DNA of 64,000 bases, taken from positions 423,900-487,899 of the forward strand of contig NZ_QFWW01000029.1 of NCBI RefSeq assembly GCF_003265345.1. The letters run 5' to 3'. The translations under genes and the position numbers were made by a program. A model generated the notes under the pieces. The model ran no database searches. It was not told where the DNA came from and saw nothing but the letters and a program-made list of their open reading frames with translations. The stretch comes from Lentzea terrae (GTDB lineage: Bacteria > Actinomycetota > Actinomycetes > Mycobacteriales > Pseudonocardiaceae). Shown in pieces: positions 47,999 through 57,064 of the stretch. The stretch's first letter is position 1; each line of letters begins with the position of its first letter.

Positions 47999-49945
47999 TC
48001 AACTGGGACCGAAGACCGAGGACAGCTGCACCCGCCTGCTGATCCCGGCCTTGCGGTAGACACGGGTCAGGTGCAGCTCCACCGCGCGTTGGGTGACGTT
48101 GAACCGCGTGGCGATCTCGCGGTTCGTCTCCCCTTCCAACGCCAGCTCCACGATGCGCGACTCGTGCGGCGTGAGCTTTCCCCACGCGCCACCGCGCACC
48201 AGTGCCGGACGCTCGGTCAATGCCGAACGCGCCAGATCCACCAGATCGGCCGCCCCGGCACGTTCGGCGTCGGCCAGCGCGGCCCGCGGCGCACCGAGCG
48301 CGAGGTGCAGGCGCGCCCGCTCGTGCAGCAACCAAATGCACACCCACGCCGGTGGCAAGTCACCCGTGTAACCGAGCCGCACCAACATCTCCCGCGCCTC
48401 ACCGGACCGTCCGCTGTCCACACAGCACGCGACGAAAGCTGCCGCGCCCAACGCCACGCAGCCCCGAGCCGGCGACGCCTGAGCAAGATCGCGCATGAGC
48501 TGGAACACCTCGGCGTGGTGACCGCCCGACCGGTGCGCCCACATCTCCAGCGCCGTCAGCCAGTCGTTCTCCGCTCCGACGAGCCGGGCCCGCAGCCGCG
48601 GCAGGTGCTCCAGCACCGCGGCCGATCCGGTGCGCAGCAGGCCGAGCCCGGCGAAGACGAGCGCCGGCAACACCAGCGGCCCGCTCTCCGGCAGATCGCG
48701 CAGTGCCGCCTCCGGATCCGCCGGAACGACAGGGGAACTCGCCAGCACACCCAGGACGTCCTCGTCGCACTGCCAGTCCAGCGCCACCGCGGCGAGCCAG
48801 TCCAACGGCTCCCCGGTCGCGGAAAGCCGTTGCCGCGCAAGCTCATCGGCCCGCGGCGCAATCCCGCACCGCAGGTGGAGATCCGCCATCCCGATCGTCA
48901 GCTGTGCGGCGGTCGGCGAGTCCGCCGGTTCCCGCAGAGCCGCGCGCAGGCACCTCACCGCCTGCTCCGGCCGTCCAGCCGCCCGATGCAGTCGCGCCGC
49001 GCTGTGCAACAGTGGAGCAACCCACTGCGCCCCAAGGGGTTGGGCGCACGCCACGACGTGCTCGGCCACCGCGACCGGCGGTTCGCACCGCCGCTGCATG
49101 ACGTCGGAAGCCCTGCGGTGCAGGCGGTCCCGGGCCTCGGGCTCCATCTCGTGCCGGATCGCGTGGCCCAGCGCAGGTGACTGGATCCGCATCGGATCGG
49201 CCACAGCCAGGCGTGCGTCGACCAGGCGCTCGAACGCGCCGAGCGTGCGGAACGAGTCCATCCCGGCGACCTCGCCCAGCAGATCCAGGGGTGCGTTCCC
49301 CAGCACGGCGAGCGCGCGGGCCACCGTGACCGCATCGGCGTCCAGCACCTGCCAGTGCCGCCGCACCGCCCGCAACAGGCGCGGCAACCGCAGCCAGGGC
49401 AGCTTTTCCCGCAACGAGAGGTCCGGCACGAGGTCCAGCACGTCGCTCACCACTCCCGGTGCGCCCCCGCTGTACTCGAGGCACAGCGCGGTCAGCTCGG
49501 GCGCGGCCTCGACGTCGAACCGGCGCCGGATCAGCTCGGCCACGGCGTCGGCGTCCACCGGCCGCAACGGCACCCGCACGGCGTCCGGCACGAGGCCTTC
49601 CACGGCACCGTCCGCGGCGAGCACCACGGGGCCGCGGAACCGGGCCAGCCGCTCGACATCCTCGGCGGAGAGCTGTTCGACGTCGTCCACGAGCAGCAAC
49701 GTGTCGCCCTCGGACAACACCCGCAGCCCGCGCACCGGTCGCATCCCGCTGCGCACCGCGATCGATGACGCGACGGACAGCATCGCGCTCTTGCCCATGC
49801 CAGTCGCGCCGTGCACGACGCACGACCGTTCACCACCACTGAGCGCGTCTGTCAAGGCGGCGATCTCGCGCTCTCGTCCCACCAGCACACCACCGGCCTG
49901 GCGCACGACGGCCTCGACGAGACCGGGGCGGAGCGGGGCAACCAT
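47999..49945 (-). CDS. LAL-type LuxR transcriptional regulator (AAA ATPase)
   Basis: A regulator of about 648 residues. The N-terminus has GREREIAALTDALSGGE and Walker A HGATGMGKS (about 45-53), then LLLVDDVEQLSAEDV as Walker B. The middle is TPR-like helical. The C-terminal LuxR HTH is LTPHESRIVELALEGETNRE with FNVTQRAVELHLTRVYRKAG. Smaller than the typical 900-residue LAL. ATG at 49945 is preferred, though the frame is open upstream. Such regulators often control secondary metabolism or transport genes; the target is not evident here. Confidence 0.85.
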   Translation of the reverse strand: MVAPLRPGLVEAVVRQAGGVLVGREREIAALTDALSGGERSCVVHGATGMGKSAMLSVASSIAVRSGMRPVRGLRVLSEGDTLLLVDDVEQLSAEDVERLARFRGPVVLAADGAVEGLVPDAVRVPLRPVDADAVAELIRRRFDVEAAPELTALCLEYSGGAPGVVSDVLDLVPDLSLREKLPWLRLPRLLRAVRRHWQVLDADAVTVARALAVLGNAPLDLLGEVAGMDSFRTLGAFERLVDARLAVADPMRIQSPALGHAIRHEMEPEARDRLHRRASDVMQRRCEPPVAVAEHVVACAQPLGAQWVAPLLHSAARLHRAAGRPEQAVRCLRAALREPADSPTAAQLTIGMADLHLRCGIAPRADELARQRLSATGEPLDWLAAVALDWQCDEDVLGVLASSPVVPADPEAALRDLPESGPLVLPALVFAGLGLLRTGSAAVLEHLPRLRARLVGAENDWLTALEMWAHRSGGHHAEVFQLMRDLAQASPARGCVALGAAAFVACCVDSGRSGEAREMLVRLGYTGDLPPAWVCIWLLHERARLHLALGAPRAALADAERAGAADLVDLARSALTERPALVRGGAWGKLTPHESRIVELALEGETNREIATRFNVTQRAVELHLTRVYRKAGISRRVQLSSVFGPS

Positions 49946-50131
49946 GCCTTCCAGCAAAACGTGCGCGACGGGCAAGAACCATGCAGAAGAACCGGCAGAA
50001 GTTCCGCAGGTCTGCCCGTTCGCACAGCCCGCGCGGACCGCATTGGTAAATGACAACGACCGACCTTGAACCAATTCACCGCCGGTTACGTGACACCTGC
50101 TGAACACCGGCGAACATCTCAGGGAGTCCCG

Positions 50132-50515
50132 ATGCGGGTCGCGTCACGCACCGTCTTCGACTTCGTCCGCCCGGACGGCAACACCGCTCCGGTCGAGACC
50201 GAGCTGATCTACCAGGCGGACGACCCGTTCGCGGTGACGATGAACTTCCACGCGGGCGGCGGGGTCGCGGCCTGGATCATGGGCAGGGACCTGCTCGCCG
50301 AGGGCATGACGGCACCGACGGGCCTCGGCGACGTGCGGTTGCGTCCCGCCGGCGGCCGCGCTCTCATCCTGGAGCTGGTCTCCGACCGGCACGTCACCGT
50401 GTTCCGGCTGCCGGCCGGGACGCTGCGCAAGTTCCTCGACGCCACCTACCGGCTCGTGCCGCCCGGTGCCGAGCACTTCGACGCGGACGCCTTCCTCGCG
50501 ACCGTTCTGCAGTGA
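50132..50515 (+). CDS. SsgA-like sporulation/cell-division regulator
   Basis: A 127-residue SsgA-like protein. Family segments: APVETELIYQADDPFAVTMN, VAAWIMGRDLLAEGMTAPTG and LPAGTLRKFLDATYRLVPPG. SsgA-like proteins recruit division and wall-remodelling proteins in sporulating actinomycetes; SsgB marks septum sites. AGGGAG is five bases before the ATG at 50132. The presence of this gene supports a sporulating host. It converges on the NB-ARC regulator gene, whose stop is one base away. Confidence 0.88.
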   Translation: MRVASRTVFDFVRPDGNTAPVETELIYQADDPFAVTMNFHAGGGVAAWIMGRDLLAEGMTAPTGLGDVRLRPAGGRALILELVSDRHVTVFRLPAGTLRKFLDATYRLVPPGAEHFDADAFLATVLQ

Positions 50516-50516
50516 C

Positions 50517-52838
50517 CTACACAGCGAGGCTCAGCGCCTCTTTCAGCTTCTGCCGCAAAGCGGTCATACCGGGCGACGCGTAACCGTCCGACTCCGCGAG
50601 CGCACGAACTCGATGCCTGGTCGCCGCGTCGTGATCACCCATGCGGTCGCACACGTCCGCGAGAGAGATGAGCACGGACACCGTCACCTCCGGGTCCACC
50701 ACCCACTCCGCGGCGACGGCGAGCAGGTCACGGGCCTCGGCGAGACGACCGGCGCTGCTCAACGCGAGGCCACGGGTGTGCTGCACGAGCGCGCGCACGC
50801 TCGGCACGGACTCGCCGATGAGCGCCTCCGCCTCGGCCACGACGCCGAGCGCCGCCTCGTGGTCACCGGCCGCCGTGAGGCTGTCCGCGAGCCGCAGCAG
50901 CAGTTGCGCGAGGTTCTCGTTACCGACACCTTTGCCGTGCACGGCGCGTTCCTCGGCGATGCACGCGCGATGCGTTTCGACGGCGTCGTCGAAACGTCCC
51001 ATGCGTTGCAGCAGCACCCCGGCGTACGACAGCGCGATCACCACACCGAGCGGCAACCCGGCTTCGCGGAACAGCTCGGCGGCGAGCCTGGCGTGCCTGA
51101 CGCCCTCGGCGTGGCTGCTGACGCGGGTCTCGATGGCCGCGCGGTAGTAGTGCGCCCAGGCCGTTTCGAGCACTGAACCGCACTCCTCCGCGACCCGCAG
51201 GGCTTCGTGATGCGCCTCCAACGCCAACGGGATGTTCGTGACCCTGGCGACGTGCACCCAAGTCGTGAAGTTGAGCTGCTGCGCCAGCTCCACCGGCCGG
51301 TCGAGCGCCCTGGCCGCCTCGACACCCGCCGAGTAGACCTCCAGCCACAGGTCGCCGGCACCGCGGTGGTCGGAGTACCAGTGCATCGACTGCGCCAGCG
51401 CCAGCACCTGCTCGGTCGAACCATCGGCGATGGCCTCCCGGAACGCGCCACGCCAGTTCGCCAGCTCGGCGGAGAGCCAGCGGTCCGCGCTCACCAGGTC
51501 TGACGCACCTTGCTCGTCGGGGTGGAACGACGACGCGGCGAGCGTTGCGGTCGTGAGCAGCCAATCGCGCGTGCGCAGGCGGTGTGTCTCGAGGTCGGGT
51601 TCCTCGCTGTGCAAGCGTTCGCGCGCGTAGTCACGGATCAGGTCGTGGCACGAGTACCGGCCAGGAACGTCCGGCCGCAGCAGCGATGCGTCGACGAGTT
51701 CCTCCAGCAACGTCTCCGCGTCGTCCGCCGGAATGTCCGCGGCGATCGCGGCCAGCGCAACGGACGTGTCCGGCCCGTGCACCAGCGCGAGCCTGCGGAA
51801 GATCGTCTGGGTTTCCGGGGCGAGCTGGCGGTAGGACAGCCCGAACGCGCTGCGGACCTGGACATCCCCGGTCGCGAGCACGTCGAGGCGTGCGCGTTCG
51901 TCGGAGAGCTGGTCGGCGAGGTGGCGCACCGACCACGCGGTGCGGCCGGTCAGCCGGTGACCCGCGATGGCGAGCGCCAGCGGAACTCCCCCGCACAGCG
52001 TCGCGACCAGGTCGGCGGACTCCTGGTCGGCCCTGATCCGGTCGGCGCCGGCGGCCGCGGCGAGCAGTTCGACGGCATCGTCGTAGCACAGCGGGCCGAG
52101 GTCGAAGCGGTACCGGCAGTCCAGGCCCGCCAGCACGTTGCGGCTGGTCACGAGCACGAGCGAACCGGGGCTCGCGGCGAGCAGCGGCCGGACCTGTGCC
52201 TCGTTCGCGGCGTTGTCGAGCACGAGCAGCACGGTCCGTTCCCGCAGCATCGACCGGTACAGGCGGAAACGGTCGTCCGCGTCCGACGGCATCCGCGCGT
52301 CCTGCACCCCGAACGCCCGCAGCACCCGTTCGGACGCCCGTTCCGGTATGAGCGGGGCGGGATCCTTGCCGCGCAGATCGAGGTAGAGGCAACCGTCGGT
52401 GAACGTGGTGGCGAACTGGTGGGCCGCGTCGACCGCGAGAGAGGTCTTGCCGACGCCGGGCGGTCCGTGCAGGACGACGACGTCCAGTGCCGACGACGCC
52501 GCCGCGCGCTTGATGCACTCGGCGAGGTCCTGCTGCTCCTGAGTGCGGCCGATCAAAGCCTTGGCGGGTGGCGGTGCGCAGTCGGTGCGTACTGGCCGGG
52601 AACCGGTGGTCTCGGACGACCGGGCGAGCGCGACGAACTCGGTCGCCTCCGTGCCTTCGAGGCCGAGCCCGGTCACCAGCAGGTCGACCGTCTGCGCCTG
52701 CGGGGTCTGCACGCGGCCGCGTTCGAGGTCGCTCAACGCACGCACGCTCAGGCCGGTGCGGGCGGCGAGATCTTCCTGGGTGAGGGCCGCCCGGCGCCGG
52801 TAGAACCTCAGGAACTCGCTGAAGGTGGTCGCCCTCAT
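50517..52838 (-). CDS. XRE/NB-ARC/TPR transcriptional regulator
   Basis: A 773-residue STAND ATPase regulator. Residues 5-65 form an XRE HTH (LTQEDLAARTGLSVRALSDL). The NB-ARC domain has P-loop HGPPGVGKTS (about 124-133), Walker B VLLVLDNA, GLPL-like GGVPLALAIAG and MHD-like CHDLIRDYA. The remainder is TPR repeats. Overlaps the neighbouring paralogue by ATGA. STAND regulators like this act as nucleotide-gated switches, often for secondary metabolism or defence-like responses; the signal is unknown. Confidence 0.86.
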   Translation of the reverse strand: MRATTFSEFLRFYRRRAALTQEDLAARTGLSVRALSDLERGRVQTPQAQTVDLLVTGLGLEGTEATEFVALARSSETTGSRPVRTDCAPPPAKALIGRTQEQQDLAECIKRAAASSALDVVVLHGPPGVGKTSLAVDAAHQFATTFTDGCLYLDLRGKDPAPLIPERASERVLRAFGVQDARMPSDADDRFRLYRSMLRERTVLLVLDNAANEAQVRPLLAASPGSLVLVTSRNVLAGLDCRYRFDLGPLCYDDAVELLAAAAGADRIRADQESADLVATLCGGVPLALAIAGHRLTGRTAWSVRHLADQLSDERARLDVLATGDVQVRSAFGLSYRQLAPETQTIFRRLALVHGPDTSVALAAIAADIPADDAETLLEELVDASLLRPDVPGRYSCHDLIRDYARERLHSEEPDLETHRLRTRDWLLTTATLAASSFHPDEQGASDLVSADRWLSAELANWRGAFREAIADGSTEQVLALAQSMHWYSDHRGAGDLWLEVYSAGVEAARALDRPVELAQQLNFTTWVHVARVTNIPLALEAHHEALRVAEECGSVLETAWAHYYRAAIETRVSSHAEGVRHARLAAELFREAGLPLGVVIALSYAGVLLQRMGRFDDAVETHRACIAEERAVHGKGVGNENLAQLLLRLADSLTAAGDHEAALGVVAEAEALIGESVPSVRALVQHTRGLALSSAGRLAEARDLLAVAAEWVVDPEVTVSVLISLADVCDRMGDHDAATRHRVRALAESDGYASPGMTALRQKLKEALSLAV

Positions 52839-54940
52839 TCCCGCGAGTCTCGCAGATGATGTTGATACGCGCTGCTGTCGCCGAGCGCGCGCAACGTCTT
52901 GAGGTCCTCATCGGACTCCGCGATCCGGCCGGCCGAACGGTGAGCCTCGGCGCGATGCCAGAGTGCGCGCGCACGCCAGGACTTCATCTGTGCGCGTTCA
53001 TAGACCTGTTCGGCCTCAGTCAGCGCTGAGACTGCCTCGTCCGGTCTGTCGGCGTCTGTCAGTGCGAGGCCGAGCCACCAGAGCGTGCGGCCGAGCGCTG
53101 ACAGTTCGTAGGTGGTGCTTGCGAAGGCCCTCAGCTCGTTCGCGACATCTGTGTGTACGGCGACGGCGGCTTGCGGACGGTTCATCCGTTGCCACAGCAC
53201 GCCGAGCACAGACCGCGCGTAGAGCACGTCCACCGGCTCACGCATCCACTCGATCGCCTTGAGACACACGCGTTCCGCCTCGTCGAGGTCGCCGAGCCCG
53301 CTGTGCGAGGCCGCCGCGACGAGCCACACCCACCCGATGTGCCCCAGCTCGCCCGACTCCTCAGCGCGCTGGGCCGCGCGGGTCAGCACCTCCAGCGCGT
53401 CCGCCGGCCGGCCGACCACGTCGAACAGCACCCAGCCGAGCTGGCTGAGCACCACGATCTCCTGCCACGGTTCGCGCGTGCACGCCAGGGCGGCGCGGTA
53501 GATGCGTTCCCAGACCGGGCTCGGTTCGATGGCGGCGTAGTGCGAGAGTGCGATCACCGCGCGCGCCACCTCGTCGTGCAGGCCTTGGCACTGCGCCTGT
53601 TCGACGATCTCCGGCATCAGGTCGCGGTGGTCGTCCAGCCAGCGCCGCGCCGTTGCGATGTCCATGTGACCCTGGGCTTGCACGCGTCGTGCGTCGCCCG
53701 TCTGTCCGAAGAGGACTCCTGCGGTGACGGTGGTTTCCAGCAGCCAGGCCAACATTCTCCGGCTGGCGTCGTCATCGGCGTCGGTCAGGTCCTTGGCGAA
53801 GGTGCGGACGAGACCGTGGATCGAGTAACCGTGGTCGTCGGGGTCGAGCAGGCTGACGTCGGTGAGCTCCTCCAGCGCCTCTTCCGCTGCCGCGACGCTG
53901 ATGCCCGCGAGCTCGGCGGCGAGCTCCGCGGTGACGTGGGTGCCGATCAGCAGCCCCAGCCTGCGGAACACGAGCCGCGCGTGGTCCGGCAGGTGGGCCA
54001 GCGACACCTCGAACGGCCCGCGCACCTCCAGGTCCCCCGCGGTGAGCGCGGCGAGGTGCCGTTCCTCGATCTGCTCGACGAGGTGCCCGAGTGGCCAGCG
54101 CGGGCGGCTGGCGAGCCGGTTGCCCGCGATCCGCAACGCGAGTGGCGACCTCCCGCACAGCTCGACCAGTTCGCGCGCGGCCTGCTGGTCGGCTGCGACG
54201 CGGTCCGGCCCGATGATCGACGCGAGCAGCTCCGCGGCCGCCTCTGCGGTGAGGCCGCCGAGCCGGATCCAGGTGGCGCCGGTGAGCCCGGCCAGCCTGC
54301 GCCGGGACGTCACGATCGTGAGGCAGCCGGGAACGTTGGCCCCTAGCGCGCGAACCTCCTCCTCGCTGCTCGCACCGTCCAGCACGAGCAGAAGGCGCCT
54401 ACCCGCGAGCAACGACCGGTAGAGCCTGGTCTGGCCGGCCACGTCGTCCGGCAGGTGCTCCGCGTGGACACCGAGGTCCTTGAGCAACCGCCGCAGCGGC
54501 GGCTTGGACCCCTCCAGCTCGATGAGCAGCTGACCGTCCGGAAAACACTCCTCGAGCAGATGGGCGGCCCTCACGGCGAGGCTCGTCTTGCCCGTTCCCG
54601 CAGCGCCGTGGACCACGACGAGCCCGCTGCGCTTCTCGGCGATCGTGAAGAGCTCGGGGTCGCGACCGACGAGGTCCGCCACGTACATCGGCAACGACCA
54701 GACGGGCCCCGGCAGCGCCACCCGGCCGGTCCTGGCGAGCCTGCGCAGCTCCTCGCGCTCCCGCTCGCCCAGTTCGAGGGCGTTGAGGAGGGCTTCGGTC
54801 GTGCGCCGCTGCGGTGACCGGGCCCGGCCACGTTCCATGTCGCTGATCGCGCGGACGCTGACGCCGGACCGCTCGCTGAGCTCTTCCTGACTGAGCCCGG
54901 CGTTCTTGCGGTGGTGGAGGAGCCGGTCGCCGAACGTCAT
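52835..54940 (-). CDS. XRE/NB-ARC/TPR transcriptional regulator (tandem paralogue)
   Basis: A 701-residue paralogue of the neighbour. XRE HTH at residues 5-60 (GLSQEELSERSGVSVRAISD), P-loop HGAAGTGKTS (111-120), Walker B LLLVLDGA, GRSPLALRIAGNRL and SIHGLVRTFA in place of the MHD motif. C-terminal TPR-like region. It is the upstream member of the pair, sharing ATGA with the second gene, so the two are probably co-produced and may form mixed assemblies. Confidence 0.86.
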   Translation of the reverse strand: MTFGDRLLHHRKNAGLSQEELSERSGVSVRAISDMERGRARSPQRRTTEALLNALELGEREREELRRLARTGRVALPGPVWSLPMYVADLVGRDPELFTIAEKRSGLVVVHGAAGTGKTSLAVRAAHLLEECFPDGQLLIELEGSKPPLRRLLKDLGVHAEHLPDDVAGQTRLYRSLLAGRRLLLVLDGASSEEEVRALGANVPGCLTIVTSRRRLAGLTGATWIRLGGLTAEAAAELLASIIGPDRVAADQQAARELVELCGRSPLALRIAGNRLASRPRWPLGHLVEQIEERHLAALTAGDLEVRGPFEVSLAHLPDHARLVFRRLGLLIGTHVTAELAAELAGISVAAAEEALEELTDVSLLDPDDHGYSIHGLVRTFAKDLTDADDDASRRMLAWLLETTVTAGVLFGQTGDARRVQAQGHMDIATARRWLDDHRDLMPEIVEQAQCQGLHDEVARAVIALSHYAAIEPSPVWERIYRAALACTREPWQEIVVLSQLGWVLFDVVGRPADALEVLTRAAQRAEESGELGHIGWVWLVAAASHSGLGDLDEAERVCLKAIEWMREPVDVLYARSVLGVLWQRMNRPQAAVAVHTDVANELRAFASTTYELSALGRTLWWLGLALTDADRPDEAVSALTEAEQVYERAQMKSWRARALWHRAEAHRSAGRIAESDEDLKTLRALGDSSAYQHHLRDSRE

Positions 54941-54950
54941 ACGTCCGAAA

Positions 54951-55598
54951 TTAGCGGTTCAGGCTGGTCATCATCTGCGCACACACCCGAGAGAGGTGAC
55001 GCCGCATCACCGTGGACGCGCGCGCCGCGTCACCGTCGGCCACCGCCATGACGAGCTCGTCGTGGTCGTCCATCGACGCGTGGGTGTGCGACGGGTCGTC
55101 CTCAAGCGCACTACGGAGGAGCACCACCCGTTGCTGCACGAGCCGCACCTGCTCGGCGATGTGCGGGCTGCGAGCCGCGTCCAGCATCGTCCGGTGGAAG
55201 GCGAGGTCCAGCCGGTACGGGAACGGCTGCCCTGCCCGGTAGTTGCGCCGGCTCTCCGCGCACACCTCCTGCAACCGCACCAGGTCGAGGTCGGTCCGGC
55301 GTGACGCCGCCAGTTCGGCCGCCGCGCATTCGAGGGCGGTGCGCAGCTCGAACAGGGCCTTGACCTCGTCGGGGGCGGCGTCGGGCACGAACGCGCCCCG
55401 GTGCGGCACCAGCGTCAGCAGCCCCTCGGAGGCCAGGTGCCGGATCGCCTCGCGCAACGGTCCGCGGCTGATGCCGAGCTTCTGCGCCACCTCGACCTCG
55501 TTGACCCGCGAGCCTGGAGGGATTTCCCCAGTGAGCACCTGCTCGCGCAAGACGTCCACGGCCTGCCCGGCCAGACTGAGGTGCAGCGGAGGTGTCAC
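54951..55598 (-). CDS. GntR/FadR (FCD) family regulator
   Basis: A 215-residue regulator. The winged HTH has VLREQVLTGEIPPGSRVNEV and VAQKLGISRGPLREAIRHLA; the FCD ligand domain (about 85-215) shows FELRTALECAAAELAA, LDLAFHRTML with an FCD metal-site histidine pattern, and MDDHDELVMAVADGD. The start is GTG at 55598, divergent from the asparaginase gene; a perfect 16-base palindrome lies in the gap, so it likely regulates asparaginase. Confidence 0.87.
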   Translation of the reverse strand: MTPPLHLSLAGQAVDVLREQVLTGEIPPGSRVNEVEVAQKLGISRGPLREAIRHLASEGLLTLVPHRGAFVPDAAPDEVKALFELRTALECAAAELAASRRTDLDLVRLQEVCAESRRNYRAGQPFPYRLDLAFHRTMLDAARSPHIAEQVRLVQQRVVLLRSALEDDPSHTHASMDDHDELVMAVADGDAARASTVMRRHLSRVCAQMMTSLNR

Positions 55599-55655
55599 GT
55601 TCGTCTCCTGCTCTGGACGGCACCGTCCATCTCCTGGTTACATTAGTCGCGTTGT

Positions 55656-55671
55656 CAACTGTCGACAGTTG
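55656..55671. promoter_or_regulatory. GntR operator (16-bp palindrome)
   Basis: CAACTGTCGACAGTTG is a perfect palindrome centred 38 bases before the asparaginase start and 65 bases upstream of the GntR start. The TGTCGACA core in the divergent intergenic region is in the right place for a repressor site of the FCD regulator. Binding inferred. Confidence 0.6.
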
Positions 55672-55701
55672 GCAGTTTCCCGGAGTCGCAGGAGGGGTGG
55701 C

Positions 55702-56655
55702 ATGGGACACGAGGTTGTGGCTGAGGTCTGGCGCGGCGACTTCCTGGAGTCGGTGCACCACGGCACCGTCGTCGCCACCGACGCTTCCGGCACCCCCACC
55801 CTGGAGATCGGCCGCCCCGGCGACGTCGCGTTCCCGCGCTCGTCGAACAAGCCGCTGCAGGCCCTCGCGATGCTCCGCAGCGGTCTCGACCTCGACGGCG
55901 AGCTGCTCGCGCTGGCCTGCGCGTCGCACTCGGGCGAGGACTTCCACGTCGAGGGCGCCCTGCGGATCCTGGCGGCCGCCGGTCTCGGCGAGGACGCCCT
56001 GCGGTGCACCCCCGACCTGCCGCTCGGTGAGGAGGCCCGCGCCCAGCACCTCGCCCGCGGCCTCGAAGCCGCGCCGAAGTACATGAACTGCTCGGGCAAG
56101 CACGCCGCCATGCTCGCCACCTGCGTCGCCAACGGCTGGTCCACCGGCGACTACCTCGACCCGACCCACCCGCTGCAGGTCGCCACGCGCGAGACGATCG
56201 AGGACGTGGCCGGCGAGCCCGTCGCCCAGGTCGGCGTCGACGGCTGTGGCGCCCCGATCTTCGCCATCAGCCTCACGGGCCTGGCGCGCGCGTTCGGCCG
56301 ACTCGCCTCAGCACCGGAAGGCACGCTGGAGCACCGCGTCGCCGCCGCCATGAACGCCTACCCGCAGTGGGTCGGCGGTACGGGCCGTGACGTCACCGTG
56401 CTGATGGACGCCCTGCCCGGCGTCATCGCCAAGGACGGCGCCGAGGGTGTCTACGCGGTTGGTTTGCCGAGTGGCGAAGGTGTGGCTTTGAAGATCGCGG
56501 ACGGCTCGTCGCGTGCCCGCGCGGTCGTCATGGTGGCCGTGCTCAAGAGGCTCGGGGTGGACGTGCGCAAGGTCGAGGACCTCGCCACGGTTCCCGTGCT
56601 GGGACACGGACGAACCGTTGGTGCTGTTAAGCCTTCGCTTGCGCTGGCGAGTTGA
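55702..56655 (+). CDS. L-asparaginase (type II-like, COG4448)
   Basis: A 317-residue enzyme of the R. etli AnsA-like asparaginase family, which hydrolyses asparagine to aspartate and ammonia. Family segments: VWRGDFLESVHHGTVVATD, FPRSSNKPLQALAML, ACASHSGEDFHVE, and MNCSGKHAAMLATCVANGW, followed by VDGCGAPIFAISL. These carry the Ser-Lys and Cys residues described for this family. No signal peptide. GGAGGGG ribosome site. Probably controlled by the divergent GntR repressor. Confidence 0.87.
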   Translation: MGHEVVAEVWRGDFLESVHHGTVVATDASGTPTLEIGRPGDVAFPRSSNKPLQALAMLRSGLDLDGELLALACASHSGEDFHVEGALRILAAAGLGEDALRCTPDLPLGEEARAQHLARGLEAAPKYMNCSGKHAAMLATCVANGWSTGDYLDPTHPLQVATRETIEDVAGEPVAQVGVDGCGAPIFAISLTGLARAFGRLASAPEGTLEHRVAAAMNAYPQWVGGTGRDVTVLMDALPGVIAKDGAEGVYAVGLPSGEGVALKIADGSSRARAVVMVAVLKRLGVDVRKVEDLATVPVLGHGRTVGAVKPSLALAS

Positions 56656-56665
56656 GTCCAGGCAC

Positions 56666-56671
56666 TAAGCT
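56666..56671 (+). promoter_or_regulatory. -10 hexamer of a leaderless transcript
   Basis: TAAGCT ends six bases before the ATG at 56678, the leaderless geometry, and no ribosome site is present in the six intervening bases. No convincing -35 element is visible. Confidence 0.45.
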
Positions 56672-56677
56672 GGCGTT

Positions 56678-56968
56678 ATGGGCGATTCGAAGGACGAGCG
56701 CGAGAAGTTCCAGGAGGAACTGATCGGTCTCGACCCGCAAGACCCCGAGACCCAGGCGTTCGCCGAGCACCTGGACCGGATGAAGCGGGAGCGCCCCGGC
56801 TACACGGTCGAGGGCTACCTCGAGGGCGTCCAGGACTTCGCCGACTCCGCGAACCGCACGACCGGGCACCAGCGACTGGTGGCCGTCATCGTGGTCGGGC
56901 TGATCCTGCTCGGCGTCATCCTCACGATCTGGTTCGCGCTGAGCGACATCCTCACCATCATCTTCTGA
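56678..56968 (+). CDS. 96-residue single-pass membrane protein
   Basis: A small protein with an acidic, charged N-terminal 65 residues (DDEREKF-like opening, then LIGLDPQDPETQAFAEHLDR) and one long C-terminal membrane helix (VAVIVVGLILLGVILTIWFA) ending TIIF. Probably inserted with the N-terminus in the cytoplasm. No family recognised. It has a leaderless start and lies between asparaginase and msrB, all on the plus strand. Confidence 0.7.
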   Translation: MGDSKDEREKFQEELIGLDPQDPETQAFAEHLDRMKRERPGYTVEGYLEGVQDFADSANRTTGHQRLVAVIVVGLILLGVILTIWFALSDILTIIF

Positions 56969-57053
56969 TCCAAACGAGAACGACTTCTTAACGGGGCCTT
57001 ACGGCAGCACCGGGGTGGGCCGTCGCCGGGAAGCCCTGCCGCGGTGCCCGCGT

Positions 57054-57059
57054 TATAAA
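57054..57059 (+). promoter_or_regulatory. -10 hexamer of msrB (leaderless)
   Basis: TATAAA is followed by five bases and then the msrB ATG at 57065. This is the best match to the -10 consensus in the region, and the spacing places the transcription start at or next to the ATG. No ribosome site is available. Confidence 0.5.
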
Positions 57060-57064
57060 GGGAC

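Noticed and set aside
47974-48001. Tandem near-repeat of TCTCAA(A/C)TGGG next to the LAL regulator stop.
   Set aside because: Two short copies only, no symmetry; likely a small duplication without clear function.
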